From the NCBI RefSeq assembly GCF_030409335.1, contig NZ_JAUFPN010000107.1:1-64000 (forward strand): a stretch of DNA of 64,000 nt. The letters run 5' to 3'. Both the position numbers and the translations under genes were made by a program. The stretch comes from Paeniroseomonas aquatica. Its GTDB lineage: Bacteria; Pseudomonadota; Alphaproteobacteria; Acetobacterales; Acetobacteraceae. Positions 49,830-58,175 of this stretch are shown here, piece after piece (the stretch's first letter is position 1; every line of letters starts with the position of its first letter). The notes under the pieces were generated by a model that worked only from the letters and a program-made list of their open reading frames with translations, was not told where the DNA came from and searched no databases.

Positions 49830-50753
49830 ATGACCACGCTCCTCGCCGATATCGGCGGCACCAATGCCCGCTTCGCCCTGGCCGAGGGCGATGCCCATAC
49901 GCCGCCGGTCAGTGTCCGGCTCGATGCCTTCCCCGGCATCGCGGCGGCGATCGCCGCCTACCTGGGCGACGCCGCCCCGCCCCGCGCCGCGGTCCTGGCC
50001 GTGGCCGGGCCGGTGGAGGCCAATGCCGTCCGCCTGACCAACCGCGGCTGGCTGGTGGATGGCGCCGAGCTGGCCGCCACCCTCGGCATTTCCCGGGTCC
50101 GGGTGGTGAATGATTTCGCCGCCCTCTCCCGGTCGCTGCCGCAGCTGCGTGGCGCCGACCTGCATCCCCTCGGCGGCTCCCGGGCGGAGCCGGGCGCGCC
50201 GCTGGCGGTGCTCGGCCCGGGCACCGGCCTCGGGGTCGGCGCCTTCCTGCCGCCCGACCGGGTGCTGGTGACCGAGGGCGGCCATGCCAGCGTCGCGGCC
50301 CATACCGCGCGGGAAGCGGCGGTGGTCGAATTCCTGCGCGGGCGGCATGGCCATGTCTCGGCCGAGCGGCTGATCTCCGGCCAGGGGATCGAGAATCTCC
50401 ATGCCGGGCTCGCCGCCGTCGACGGCCAGGCCGTGGCGCCCCTGCCGGCGGCCGAGGTCACCGCCCGGGCGCTGGCCGGCCGCGACCCGCGCTGCGCCGA
50501 GGCACTGGACATGTTCTGCGCCCTGCTCGGCAGCGTCGCCGGCGACCTGGCGCTGCTCTACGGCGCCCGCGGCGGGGTCTTCGTCGGCGGCGGCATCTGT
50601 CCCCGCTTCCCGGAGTTCCTCGCCGCCTCCGCCTTCCGGGCGCGGTTCGAGGCCAAGGGCCGCCTCAGCGGCTGGCTCGCGCCGGTGCCGGCCTGGCTCA
50701 TCCTGCGGCCGGATGCGGCGATGCTGGGGCTGGCGGCGCTGGCCCGGGACTGA
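49830..50753 (+). CDS. glk: glucokinase
   Basis: A 307-residue ROK-independent Glk-type kinase making glucose 6-phosphate. The ATP site is LLADIGGTNARFAL, the catalytic aspartate is in VVNDFAALS, LGPGTGLGVGAF and the substrate-binding TEGGHASVA follow, and GGVFVGGGICPRF is the adenosine-side motif. ATG 49830 puts the family signature at the N-terminus. It follows cynS by 61 bp on the same strand but has no evident functional link to it. Confidence 0.92.
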   Translation: MTTLLADIGGTNARFALAEGDAHTPPVSVRLDAFPGIAAAIAAYLGDAAPPRAAVLAVAGPVEANAVRLTNRGWLVDGAELAATLGISRVRVVNDFAALSRSLPQLRGADLHPLGGSRAEPGAPLAVLGPGTGLGVGAFLPPDRVLVTEGGHASVAAHTAREAAVVEFLRGRHGHVSAERLISGQGIENLHAGLAAVDGQAVAPLPAAEVTARALAGRDPRCAEALDMFCALLGSVAGDLALLYGARGGVFVGGGICPRFPEFLAASAFRARFEAKGRLSGWLAPVPAWLILRPDAAMLGLAALARD

Positions 50754-50807
50754 CGGCCGCCGCCGCCGCTCTTGCCTCAGGTCCGCGCATGGCCTATCTG
50801 CCCGGCC

Positions 50808-51939
50808 ATGCGCGCAGATGCCGAAACCCTGAATGAGCAGATCACCGCTTCGGTGTCCCTGCTGAGGAGGCATCTTTGACTGGGATGTCGCCCTACGCCG
50901 TCTCGATGAGCTGAACGCCAAGGCCGAGGACCCCGGCCTCTGGAACAACGCCGACCTGGCGAACAAACTCATGCGGGAACGCTCCCGCCTCGCCGACCAG
51001 ACCGAGGGCGTGCTGCGGATGGAGCAATCCGTGCGCGATGCCCTGGAATTGGTCGAGCTGGCCGAGGCCGAGGGCGATGCCGATACCGCCGATGCGGCGG
51101 TCGCCGACCTCAAGACCCTGGCGGTCGAGGCCAAGCGGCGCGAGATCGAGAGCCTGCTCTCCGGCGAGGCCGACCAGAACGATGCCTATGTCGAGGTCAA
51201 CGCCGGCGTCGGCGGCACCGAGGCGCAGGACTGGGCCGAGATGCTGCTGCGCATGTACCAGCGCTGGGCCGAGCAGCACGGCTACAAGGTGGCGCTGACC
51301 GAGCAGTCCGACGGCGAGGAGGCCGGCATCAAGTCGGCCACCCTGCAGGTCACGGGCCCGGCCGCCTATGGCTGGATGAAGACCGAGACCGGCGTGCACC
51401 GGCTGGTCCGGATCAGCCCCTTCGGCGGCAACGACAAGCGGCAGACCAGCTTCGCCAGCGTCTATGTCTACCCGGTGGTGGACGACAAGATCGAGATCGA
51501 GATCAACCCGGCCGACCTGCGGACCGATACCTTCCGCGCCTCCGGCGCCGGCGGCCAGCACGTGAACAAGACCGAATCGGGGGTGCGCTTCACCCATATC
51601 CCGACCGGGATCGTCGCGGCCTCCACCCAGGACCGCAGCCAGCACAAGAACCGCGCGATTGCGATGAACATGCTGAAGGCCCGGCTCTATGAGTTGGAGC
51701 TGAGCAAGCGCGAGGCGGTGAGTGCGGGTATCGAGGCCGGCAAGACCGACATCGGCTGGGGCCACCAGATCCGCAACTACGTGCTGCAGCCCTACCAGCT
51801 GGTGAAGGACCTGCGGACCGGCCTCGAGAAGGGCAATCCGGCGGCCGTGCTGGACGGCGACCTGGACGAGTTCATGGCCGCGGCGCTGGCGGCCCGGGTC
51901 GGCGCGACGCGGTCCGAGGCATCGGCCTCGGCGCGCTGA
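50808..51939 (+). CDS. prfB: peptide chain release factor 2, with programmed +1 frameshift
   Basis: RF2 reads UGA and UAA stop codons. The gene is in two frames. Codons from ATG 50808 run 23 residues to CTT (50874-50876) and an in-frame TGA (50877-50879). After a +1 shift, reading resumes at GAC 50878 and gives DWDVALRRLDELNAKAEDP and onward, a total of about 376 residues. The SPF codon-recognition motif (RISPFGG) and the catalytic GGQ loop (SGAGGQHVNKTES) are present. This is the conserved autoregulatory RF2 frameshift, not a mutation. Confidence 0.96.
50865..50880 (+). promoter_or_regulatory. prfB programmed frameshift site
   Basis: AGGAGG (50865-50870) acts as an internal Shine-Dalgarno-like stimulator three bases before the slippery CTT, followed by TGA and C (CTT-TGA-C). 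This reproduces the classical RF2 cassette. When RF2 is scarce, slow decoding of the TGA lets the ribosome slip forward one base and make more RF2. Confidence 0.95.
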
Positions 51940-52177
51940 CGCCGCCGCCCTGCCAGTGGTTTGGCCGGGCGGGTCGAAAAAGGCGCCGAATCAACGGGCT
52001 GGACCGCTTGCCGTGAGCCTGTGACGAATGGCAGCCGATCCAGCTATTGGCGCGGCCAAGCGCAAGCGGCGACTGATGAAACCGCTCCAGGTACTTAACT
52101 CGTTGCGAATCTTAAAATAGTATCTGATGTTCCGCGATGCGAATTGTAATTTCATTGTCTACTTTGTTACATGCTAT

Positions 52178-52205
52178 TTGATTCGTGTAGAAAATACCTT
52201 ATATA
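52178..52205 (+). promoter_or_regulatory. possible sigma-70-type promoter of the TupA-like gene
   Basis: TTGATT (52178-52183), a 16-base spacer and TATATA (52200-52205) stand in an AT-rich 297-bp gap after prfB. The ATG of the TupA-like gene is 31 bases downstream of the -10 box. The whole gap (51940-52236) is strikingly AT-rich compared with its surroundings, and no gene is seen in it. Confidence 0.45.
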
Positions 52206-52236
52206 AGACAGATGATTAACTTCCGGCTGAGCTGAG

Positions 52237-53211
52237 ATGCCAACGGCAAGTCACCTGACACAGCGGCGCATCGCGTCGTCCAGTCTCCGGACGCAGCTCG
52301 GTTCTGCCATCCGGCCCTTCTTCTACAAATTGCCGAATCAGATCGTTTCGCCGCTCCGCACCGTGAAGAAGTATTTCTTCACCTTCGGCTCGCTGCCGAA
52401 CGTGCTTGCGCCGCGGACCTTCAATGAGAAGGTCAATGCGCGGAAGTTCTTTGACCACCGCCGCATCTTCCAGACCTGGGTGGACAAGCTGGCGGTCCGC
52501 GACTGGGTGGCCGGGGTCAAGCCGGGCTACGACCAGCTGCTGCCGGTCCTGCACCATGTCACCTCCGATCCCGCTGACATCCCCTTCGACCAGCTGCCCG
52601 ACCGCTTCGTCATCAAGGCGTCGCATGGCAGCGGCTGGCTGCGGATCGTGAAGGACAAGGCCACCATTGACCGGAAGGCGATCATCGCCGAATGCCGGAA
52701 GTGGCTGGCCCTGAACTACTACGACGTCAATCTCGAAGGCGCCTACAAGAACATCCCGCCCCGCATTTTGATCGAGGAGTTCCTCGACAACGGCTCCGGC
52801 GAGGCGCCCGAGGACTACAAGCTCTACGTCTTCCACGGTCGGGTCGAGATCATCCAGGTGGATGTCGCCCGCTTCGGCCAGCACCGGCGGAAGATCTACG
52901 ACCGGAACTGGCAGGAACAGCAGGTCGAGCTCTCGGTCACGACCTATGCCGGCACCCTGCCGCCGCCGCCGCAGCTGGCACGGCTGATCGAGGTGGCGGA
53001 AACCCTCGCCGGCGACATCGACTTCGTGCGGGCGGACCTCTACCTCGTCGGCGACCGGATCTACTTCGGCGAGATGACCCCATCCTCCGGCAACGGCTTC
53101 AACCGCTTCACGCCGGCCTCTTTCGATGCGGTCATGGGCGCCTTTTGGAAGCTCGAATCCCCGCCGCGCCTGCTGCTGAATTCGCTGCGGCGGCCGCGGG
53201 ACAAGGCCTGA
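52237..53211 (+). CDS. TupA-like ATP-grasp protein
   Basis: A 324-residue protein resembling the TupA-like ATP-grasp family, found in polysaccharide and teichuronopeptide-type clusters. Family features are RTFNEKVNARKFFDHR near the start, FVIKASHGSGW as the ATP-binding loop, LIEEFLDNGSGEAPEDYKLYVFHGR, and FVRADLYLVGDRIYFGEMTPSSGNGF with the metal-binding acidic residues. It probably ligates or modifies a surface glycan component. It stands alone between prfB and a convergent NHL-repeat gene. Confidence 0.82.
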   Translation: MPTASHLTQRRIASSSLRTQLGSAIRPFFYKLPNQIVSPLRTVKKYFFTFGSLPNVLAPRTFNEKVNARKFFDHRRIFQTWVDKLAVRDWVAGVKPGYDQLLPVLHHVTSDPADIPFDQLPDRFVIKASHGSGWLRIVKDKATIDRKAIIAECRKWLALNYYDVNLEGAYKNIPPRILIEEFLDNGSGEAPEDYKLYVFHGRVEIIQVDVARFGQHRRKIYDRNWQEQQVELSVTTYAGTLPPPPQLARLIEVAETLAGDIDFVRADLYLVGDRIYFGEMTPSSGNGFNRFTPASFDAVMGAFWKLESPPRLLLNSLRRPRDKA

Positions 53212-53214
53212 GGG

Positions 53215-54069
53215 CTAGACCGGGACCAGCCGGGTGAGCCGGTTGGGGTTCTGCTCGCTCTGGTAGATCACCCCGCTCGCCGGGTCCCGCCACATGCCGT
53301 GCGCCCCGTTCAGCACCGGCCGGCAGCGGCCGATCAGCCGACCCTTGGCATCGAAGTGGCTGAGCCGCGGCACCTGATCGGTGACGTAGAAGCTGCCATC
53401 CGGCCCGCCGTGGACGTCCATCGGCTTATGGACGTCGCGGATGTCCTGCAGGTGGGTGCCTTCGGGGGTGAAGACCTGGACCCGGCTGTTGTCGCGGTCG
53501 GCCACCAGCACCCGCCCGTCCTCCAGCACCCAGACCGAATGCGGGGTGATGAACTCGCCCGCCCGGTCCCCCGGCCGGCCCCAGGCGCCGAGGTAGGTGC
53601 CATCGGCCGCGAAGCGATGCACCCTGGCATTGGCATAGCCGTCGGCCACGACCATCGTCCCATCCGGGGCGAAGGCGATGTCGCAGGGCGCGTTGAAGGG
53701 CTGCCCCGGCCCGTGCCGGGTGCCGAGGCCGCCGATCCGCGCGCCGGCGGCCGAGAAAATGATGATCTCATGCGCATCGCGGTCGACGACGAAGACCCGG
53801 CCATCGGGATGGACGGTCGCCATGTGCCCGTCCATGACCACCCCGCCGCCCCAGGCCGCCAGGCGTTCGCCGGCCGGGGACAGCACGACGATCGCCGGCG
53901 CCTCCGGGTCGGTATAGGGGTCCACCCGGAACTGCACATAGACCCGGCCGGCGGCATCGCAGGCGACGTCGCTGATGCGGCCGGGACCATCGACCGGCAG
54001 GTCGCCCCAGGGCCGCTCGATGCGGTAGCGCTGCGGCCCGAGGGCGACCCTGTAGCTTTCCCGCGTCAT
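53215..54069 (-). CDS. NHL-repeat beta-propeller protein, peptidyl-hydroxyglycine-lyase-like
   Basis: A 284-residue six-bladed beta-propeller of the NHL type, with repeating blades such as ATVHPDGRVFVVDRDAHEI, DIAFAPDGTMVVADGYANARV and HSVWVLEDGRVLVADRDNSRV. The blade sequence recalls the lyase half (PAL) of peptide-amidating enzymes. It has no signal peptide. ATG 54069 overlaps the stop of the PuuE-like gene (ATGA) and it is the last gene of the ureide operon. PAL releases glyoxylate from an N-acyl-alpha-hydroxyglycine, a reaction chemically analogous to ureidoglycolate cleavage, so it may act on a ureide. This role is an inference. Confidence 0.8.
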   Translation of the reverse strand: MTRESYRVALGPQRYRIERPWGDLPVDGPGRISDVACDAAGRVYVQFRVDPYTDPEAPAIVVLSPAGERLAAWGGGVVMDGHMATVHPDGRVFVVDRDAHEIIIFSAAGARIGGLGTRHGPGQPFNAPCDIAFAPDGTMVVADGYANARVHRFAADGTYLGAWGRPGDRAGEFITPHSVWVLEDGRVLVADRDNSRVQVFTPEGTHLQDIRDVHKPMDVHGGPDGSFYVTDQVPRLSHFDAKGRLIGRCRPVLNGAHGMWRDPASGVIYQSEQNPNRLTRLVPV

Positions 54070-54992
54070 TCGTTGAGGCCCTTGCCGGGATAGGGGTGCG
54101 TCGCCACCCAGTGCCGGGCGATATCGACCCGGCGGGTGATCCAGACATCCTGCTGCTGCAGCATGTGGTCGAGCACCCGCTGCAGCCCGACCGCCCGCGC
54201 GGGATGGCCGATGAGGCGCTGGTGCAGCCCGACCGACATCATCTTCGGCCGCCCCGCCCTTCCCTCGGCGAGAAGCATGTCGAAGGCATCGCAGATGTAG
54301 CTGAACCACTGGTCGCTGGTGCCCATCCAGCCCGCGTATTTCCCATCGTTGTTGGTGATGGAATAGGGCACGACCAGCTGCGGCTTGCCGTCGACCGTCA
54401 GCCAGAAGGGCAGCTCCTCGCCGTAGTAGTCGCTGTCGTAGAGGAAGCCGCCGTGTTCCATCACCAGCCGGCGGGTGTTCACGCTGGGTCCGTAGCGGCA
54501 GTACCAGCCCTCCGGCTTGTGGCCGATGGTCTTCTCCAGGCTGGCGACGGCGCGGGCGATGTGGTCGCGCTCCTCCGCCTCGGACAGCTCGAAATGCTTC
54601 ACCCAGCGCCAGCCGTGGGAGCAGACGTCGTAGCCGGCGGCGCGGATGGCGGCGGCGGCCTCGGGGTTGCGCTCCAGCGCCATGGCGCAGCCGAAGATGG
54701 TCAGCGGCAGGCCGCGTTCGGCGAACAGCCGGGTCAGTCGCCAGAAGCCGACGCGGCTGCCGTATTCGAACATGCCCTCGGCGGCGAGGTCGCGGCCGGA
54801 CTTGAGCTGGTTCAGCCCATGCGATTCGGTCAGCCCGTTCTCGGTATAGCCGTCGCCCAGCTCGATCGAGGGCTCCGAGCCCTCCTCGTAGTTGATGACG
54901 AAATTGACCGCGATCTTGGCCCCGTTCGGCCATTGCGGGTCGGGCGGATTGGCGCCGTAGCCGATGAAGTCGCGTTTCACCTCATAGGACAT
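54066..54992 (-). CDS. puuE: PuuE-type allantoinase, polysaccharide-deacetylase fold
   Basis: A 308-residue NodB/polysaccharide-deacetylase-fold protein of the PuuE group, which hydrolyses allantoin to allantoate. The opening RDFIGYGANPPDPQWPNGAKIAVNF, with INYEEGSEPS, SRVGFWRLTRLF, SHGWRWVKH and GWYCRYGPSVNTRRL, follows this family. It sits between the ureidoglycolate lyase gene (1-bp overlap with its end) and an NHL-repeat gene. Allantoate amidohydrolase or allantoicase, the next step, is not in the window. A related deacetylase on another ureide cannot be excluded. Confidence 0.85.
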   Translation of the reverse strand: MSYEVKRDFIGYGANPPDPQWPNGAKIAVNFVINYEEGSEPSIELGDGYTENGLTESHGLNQLKSGRDLAAEGMFEYGSRVGFWRLTRLFAERGLPLTIFGCAMALERNPEAAAAIRAAGYDVCSHGWRWVKHFELSEAEERDHIARAVASLEKTIGHKPEGWYCRYGPSVNTRRLVMEHGGFLYDSDYYGEELPFWLTVDGKPQLVVPYSITNNDGKYAGWMGTSDQWFSYICDAFDMLLAEGRAGRPKMMSVGLHQRLIGHPARAVGLQRVLDHMLQQQDVWITRRVDIARHWVATHPYPGKGLNE

Positions 54993-55465
54993 CAGGGCAG
55001 CTCCACGCTAAACTCGGGCACCTCGACGAATTCCTCGTCGGTCTTGCTGCCGTCCCGCCACATGACGATGACGAAGCGGGCCGGGCCGTCGAGGATGGTG
55101 AAGGGGTGGTGCCAGACATTGGCGCCGAAGGTGACGCCCTGCATCGGCCCGGCGAGGAAGGCGCGGGCGCGGGCCATGTCCGGCCCGCCGTCCTTGTCAT
55201 GCGGGGCGACGATGACCAGCCAGCGCCCGGCTTCCTGCGGGATGAAGGACTGGGAGCTGAACTCGTGCCGTTCCATGGTGGTGGAGCGCAGCGGCATCTC
55301 GGCCACGGCATGCTTCACGGTCAGCGAGATGCTCGGCCGCGCATTGGGCCGCAGGTTCGCCAGCGCATCCTCGAAATAGGTCCGCCCCGGGATGGCGGGG
55401 CATTCGATCACCTCGCCATAGGCCAGGAAGGCGGCGGAGGTGAGCGGTTCGGCCTTGAGAAACAT
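54992..55465 (-). CDS. allA: ureidoglycolate lyase
   Basis: A 157-residue AllA-family enzyme cleaving ureidoglycolate to glyoxylate and urea. It begins LKAEPLTSAAFLAYGEVIE and carries ERHEFSSQSFIPQEAGRWLVIVA, GVTFGANVWHHPFTIL and FVIVMWRDGS, all typical, with a matching length. ATG 55465 follows the upstream permease stop by 2 bp. The urea formed could feed the urease encoded by the divergent operon. Confidence 0.9.
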   Translation of the reverse strand: MFLKAEPLTSAAFLAYGEVIECPAIPGRTYFEDALANLRPNARPSISLTVKHAVAEMPLRSTTMERHEFSSQSFIPQEAGRWLVIVAPHDKDGGPDMARARAFLAGPMQGVTFGANVWHHPFTILDGPARFVIVMWRDGSKTDEEFVEVPEFSVELP

Positions 55466-55467
55466 GT

Positions 55468-56310
55468 CTATCCCCGCATGCGGCGCGTCAGGCCGGTGAA
55501 CCGTTCCATGACCAGCATCAGGACGAAGACCGTCAGGATGAGCAGGCCGGAAACGGCGGCAACCCGGACGTCGAGCGTGCTCTCCATCATGCCCCACATC
55601 CGGATCGGCAGCATGTCCGTCCGCGCCGAGGAGAGGAAGAGGGAGACCGGCACATTGTCGACCGAGGCCATGAAGGCGAGGAAGGCCCCGGCGGCGATCC
55701 CCGGCGCGATCAGCGGCAGCACCACCCGGCGGAAGGTCATCACCGGCCCGGCGCCGAGGCTGCGCGAGGCATCCAGCAGGGAGGGATCGAGCTGCGAGAG
55801 CGAGGCGCCCACCGTCCGCAGCACGAAGGGCGCCACGACGATGAGGTGGCCGGCCACCAGCATCTCCAGCGAGGGCCGGAAGCCCAGCAGCGAGAAGTAC
55901 ATCAGCGCCGCCAGGCCGAAGGCGAGGCCGGGCAGCACCAGCGGCGCCATGAAGAAGGCATCCGCCAGCCGCCCCGCGCGGCCCGCCGCCCGCGCCATGG
56001 CGACGGCGGCCGCGGTGCCCAGCACCGTCGCCAGCCCGGCCGCCCAGGCGGCAACGGTCAGGGTATTGCCCACCGCGCGATGGATCTGCCGCGACCGCAC
56101 CTCGTCCAGCAGCAGCTCGTACCAGCGCAGCGAGAAGCCGGTGGGCGGGAAGCGGATGGAGCGGCTGTCGGTGAAGGAGGTCGCCAGCACCACCAGGATC
56201 GGCCCGACCAGGATCAGCAGCGCCAGCGCCGCCAGGAACCCGATGATCCCGACATAGGCGATCTCGCCCATGCTGCGGCGCCGCGCCCCCGCCGTGCGAA
56301 GTCTAGCCAT
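55468..56310 (-). CDS. ABC transporter permease (PotC-like)
   Basis: A 280-residue inner-membrane permease with about six membrane helices and the ATPase-contact loop LLDASRSLGAGPVMTFRRVVLPLIAPG. It resembles the second permease of spermidine/putrescine-type importers. It overlaps the first permease gene by 8 bp and is followed by allA after 2 bp, so the importer and the ureide enzymes form one operon. The probable ligand is a ureide (allantoin, allantoate or ureidoglycolate), inferred from the operon. Confidence 0.9.
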   Translation of the reverse strand: MARLRTAGARRRSMGEIAYVGIIGFLAALALLILVGPILVVLATSFTDSRSIRFPPTGFSLRWYELLLDEVRSRQIHRAVGNTLTVAAWAAGLATVLGTAAAVAMARAAGRAGRLADAFFMAPLVLPGLAFGLAALMYFSLLGFRPSLEMLVAGHLIVVAPFVLRTVGASLSQLDPSLLDASRSLGAGPVMTFRRVVLPLIAPGIAAGAFLAFMASVDNVPVSLFLSSARTDMLPIRMWGMMESTLDVRVAAVSGLLILTVFVLMLVMERFTGLTRRMRG

Positions 56311-57148
56311 GGATGCGTCCCCCCGCGATGCGCCCGGCCGTGGCGATGACGGCGATGACCGCCGAGACCGAGACCAGCAGGGCGATCGCCGCCGTCGCCG
56401 CGAAGGGCCAGTTCGCCACCACCATGGCCTGCTGCCAGACCATCGCCGGCAGGTAGACCAGCCGCTCGCCGCCTATGACGGACTGGCTGATGAAGGCGGT
56501 CGTCGATGAGGCGAAGACCAGCAGGCAGCCGGCGGCGATGCCGGGCGCGGCCAGCGGCAGGATCACCCGGAACAGCGTCCGCCAGGGCGAGGCGCCGAGC
56601 GAGGCGCTGGCATCCATCAGGTTCGGGTCGATCCGCGCCATGACCGAGAGCAGCGGCAGCAGCAGCAGCGGCATCTCGATCTGGGTCAGCGAGATCACCA
56701 GCCCGAGCTCGGTCTGCAGCAGCCGCAGCGGGTCGGCGGCCAGGCCCAGCCCCATGACCATTTGGTTGACCACGCCCTCCCGCCCCAGGATCACGATCCA
56801 GGCGAAGGTGCGCACCACCACGCTGGTCAGCAGCGGCATCACCACCACGAACAGCAACACCCGCTGCCAGCCCGGCGAGGCCGCGCGATAGGCCAGCGCC
56901 AGCGGCAGGCCCAGCAGCAGCGTCGCCGCCACCGTCTTCAGCCCGAGCAGCACCGTGTTGCCGATGACCTTCCAGTGGAAGGCATCGCCGAGGAAGCGCT
57001 GCCACTGGCCGAGGCCCAGCACCGTCATGCGGTCGTCCGCGTAGAAGGATACCGCAAACAGCATCAGCAGCGGCGCCACGAAGAAGGCGGCGTAGGCCAG
57101 CCCCAGGGGCGCGACGAGTGGCGCGGCGAGCCCCCAGGTGGATCTCAT
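56303..57148 (-). CDS. ABC transporter permease (PotB-like)
   Basis: A 281-residue permease with six predicted membrane helices. It starts MRSTWGLAAPLVAPLGLAYA and has the EAA loop LMDASASLGASPWRTLFRVILPLAAPG. ATG 57148 overlaps the stop of the binding-protein gene (ATGA), and its end overlaps the second permease gene. It forms the heteromeric channel of the ureide-linked importer. Confidence 0.92.
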   Translation of the reverse strand: MRSTWGLAAPLVAPLGLAYAAFFVAPLLMLFAVSFYADDRMTVLGLGQWQRFLGDAFHWKVIGNTVLLGLKTVAATLLLGLPLALAYRAASPGWQRVLLFVVVMPLLTSVVVRTFAWIVILGREGVVNQMVMGLGLAADPLRLLQTELGLVISLTQIEMPLLLLPLLSVMARIDPNLMDASASLGASPWRTLFRVILPLAAPGIAAGCLLVFASSTTAFISQSVIGGERLVYLPAMVWQQAMVVANWPFAATAAIALLVSVSAVIAVIATAGRIAGGRIHG

Positions 57149-58173
57149 TTCGCCATCTCGCGGTTGAAGCGCTCGATCCAGCCGCCGCGCAGCGGGTTGA
57201 TCTTCGACCAGTCGTGGGTGTTGAAGCTGGACATCTCGGCCAGGCTCTTCATCGGCAGCCCGGCGCCGAGCGGCACCCCGGTATTCACCGGCACGAAGTT
57301 GTAGGGCGCCTTCTGCAGCGCGTCCTGCACCGCCCGGCCCACGACGATATCGATGTACTTGTAGGCATTCTCGATATTCTCGCAGCCCTTGGCGATATGC
57401 AGCGTGGTGAAGAAGGCGGTCGCGCCGGTCGAGGGCACCGCGAATTCGATATCGACGCCGCGGTCCTTCAGGGTCGTGACCGTCTGGGTATTGGTATAGA
57501 TGACGTCGCACTGGCCCTGCTGGAACAGCCCGGGCAACGCTGCCGGCGAGCTGACGGCGGCGATCTTCGGCAGCACCTTCTTCAGCTCGGCCAGCGCCGG
57601 CTCGATATTCGTCTCCGAGCCGCCGAAGACCTTGGCCAGCTCGATCAGGCTGACGGTGCCGAAGGTGGTGCCGAAGCCGGTGAGGCCGAGGCGGGAGACC
57701 CAGGGGTCCTTCAGCAGGTCGGCATAGCCGGTCGGCTTCGGCAGCTTCTTCGGGTTGTAGGCGACGCCGACGACCTGGGCGTTGCAGCCGACGCCCCAGT
57801 CATCGACCAGCATCCCCGGCAGCGCGGCGCGGCTGGTCAGCTTCGAGACCTCGAATTTCTCGAACATGCCACGGTCGATGGCGGTGATGCGGGGCCCCGG
57901 GTCGAGCACGAAGCAGTCGAAGGGCGGGGCGCCGCGGCTGGCGGCGAATTTGGCGATCTGGTCGACCGCGAAGAGCCCCTGCATCTCCAGCTCGATGTTG
58001 TGCTGGCGCTTCAGCGGCGGCGCCACCAGCTCGCGGAAGGCCTCCTCCCAGGCGCCGGGATAGATGGCGGTGGTGACGCTGCCGGCGCGCTGGGCGCGGG
58101 CGAGCGACGGCGCGAAGGCCGGCGCGGCCAGCCCGGCGAGCAGCGCGGCGCGGCGGGTGAGGGTGATGGACAT
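57145..58173 (-). CDS. extracellular solute-binding protein (PotD-like)
   Basis: A 342-residue periplasmic binding protein. The signal sequence has a twin arginine (LTRRAALLAGLAAPAFAPSLARA). The mature part begins VTTAIYPGAWEEAFRELV and includes YNPKKLPKPTGYADLLKDPW and LFQQGQCDVIYTNTQTV, as in polyamine/opine-type family 1 binding proteins. Two ATGs compete: 58173 has GAGGAGG 7 bases upstream, while 58179 overlaps the ATPase stop but has the ribosome site only 1 base away, so 58173 is preferred. It probably delivers a ureide. Confidence 0.9.
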   Translation of the reverse strand: MSITLTRRAALLAGLAAPAFAPSLARAQRAGSVTTAIYPGAWEEAFRELVAPPLKRQHNIELEMQGLFAVDQIAKFAASRGAPPFDCFVLDPGPRITAIDRGMFEKFEVSKLTSRAALPGMLVDDWGVGCNAQVVGVAYNPKKLPKPTGYADLLKDPWVSRLGLTGFGTTFGTVSLIELAKVFGGSETNIEPALAELKKVLPKIAAVSSPAALPGLFQQGQCDVIYTNTQTVTTLKDRGVDIEFAVPSTGATAFFTTLHIAKGCENIENAYKYIDIVVGRAVQDALQKAPYNFVPVNTGVPLGAGLPMKSLAEMSSFNTHDWSKINPLRGGWIERFNREMAK

Positions 58174-58175
58174 GG

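Noticed and set aside
50808-51939. prfB as a frameshifted pseudogene
   Set aside because: The CTT-TGA-C site with an AGGAGG stimulator three bases upstream is the conserved RF2 autoregulatory frameshift, and the rest of the protein is intact.
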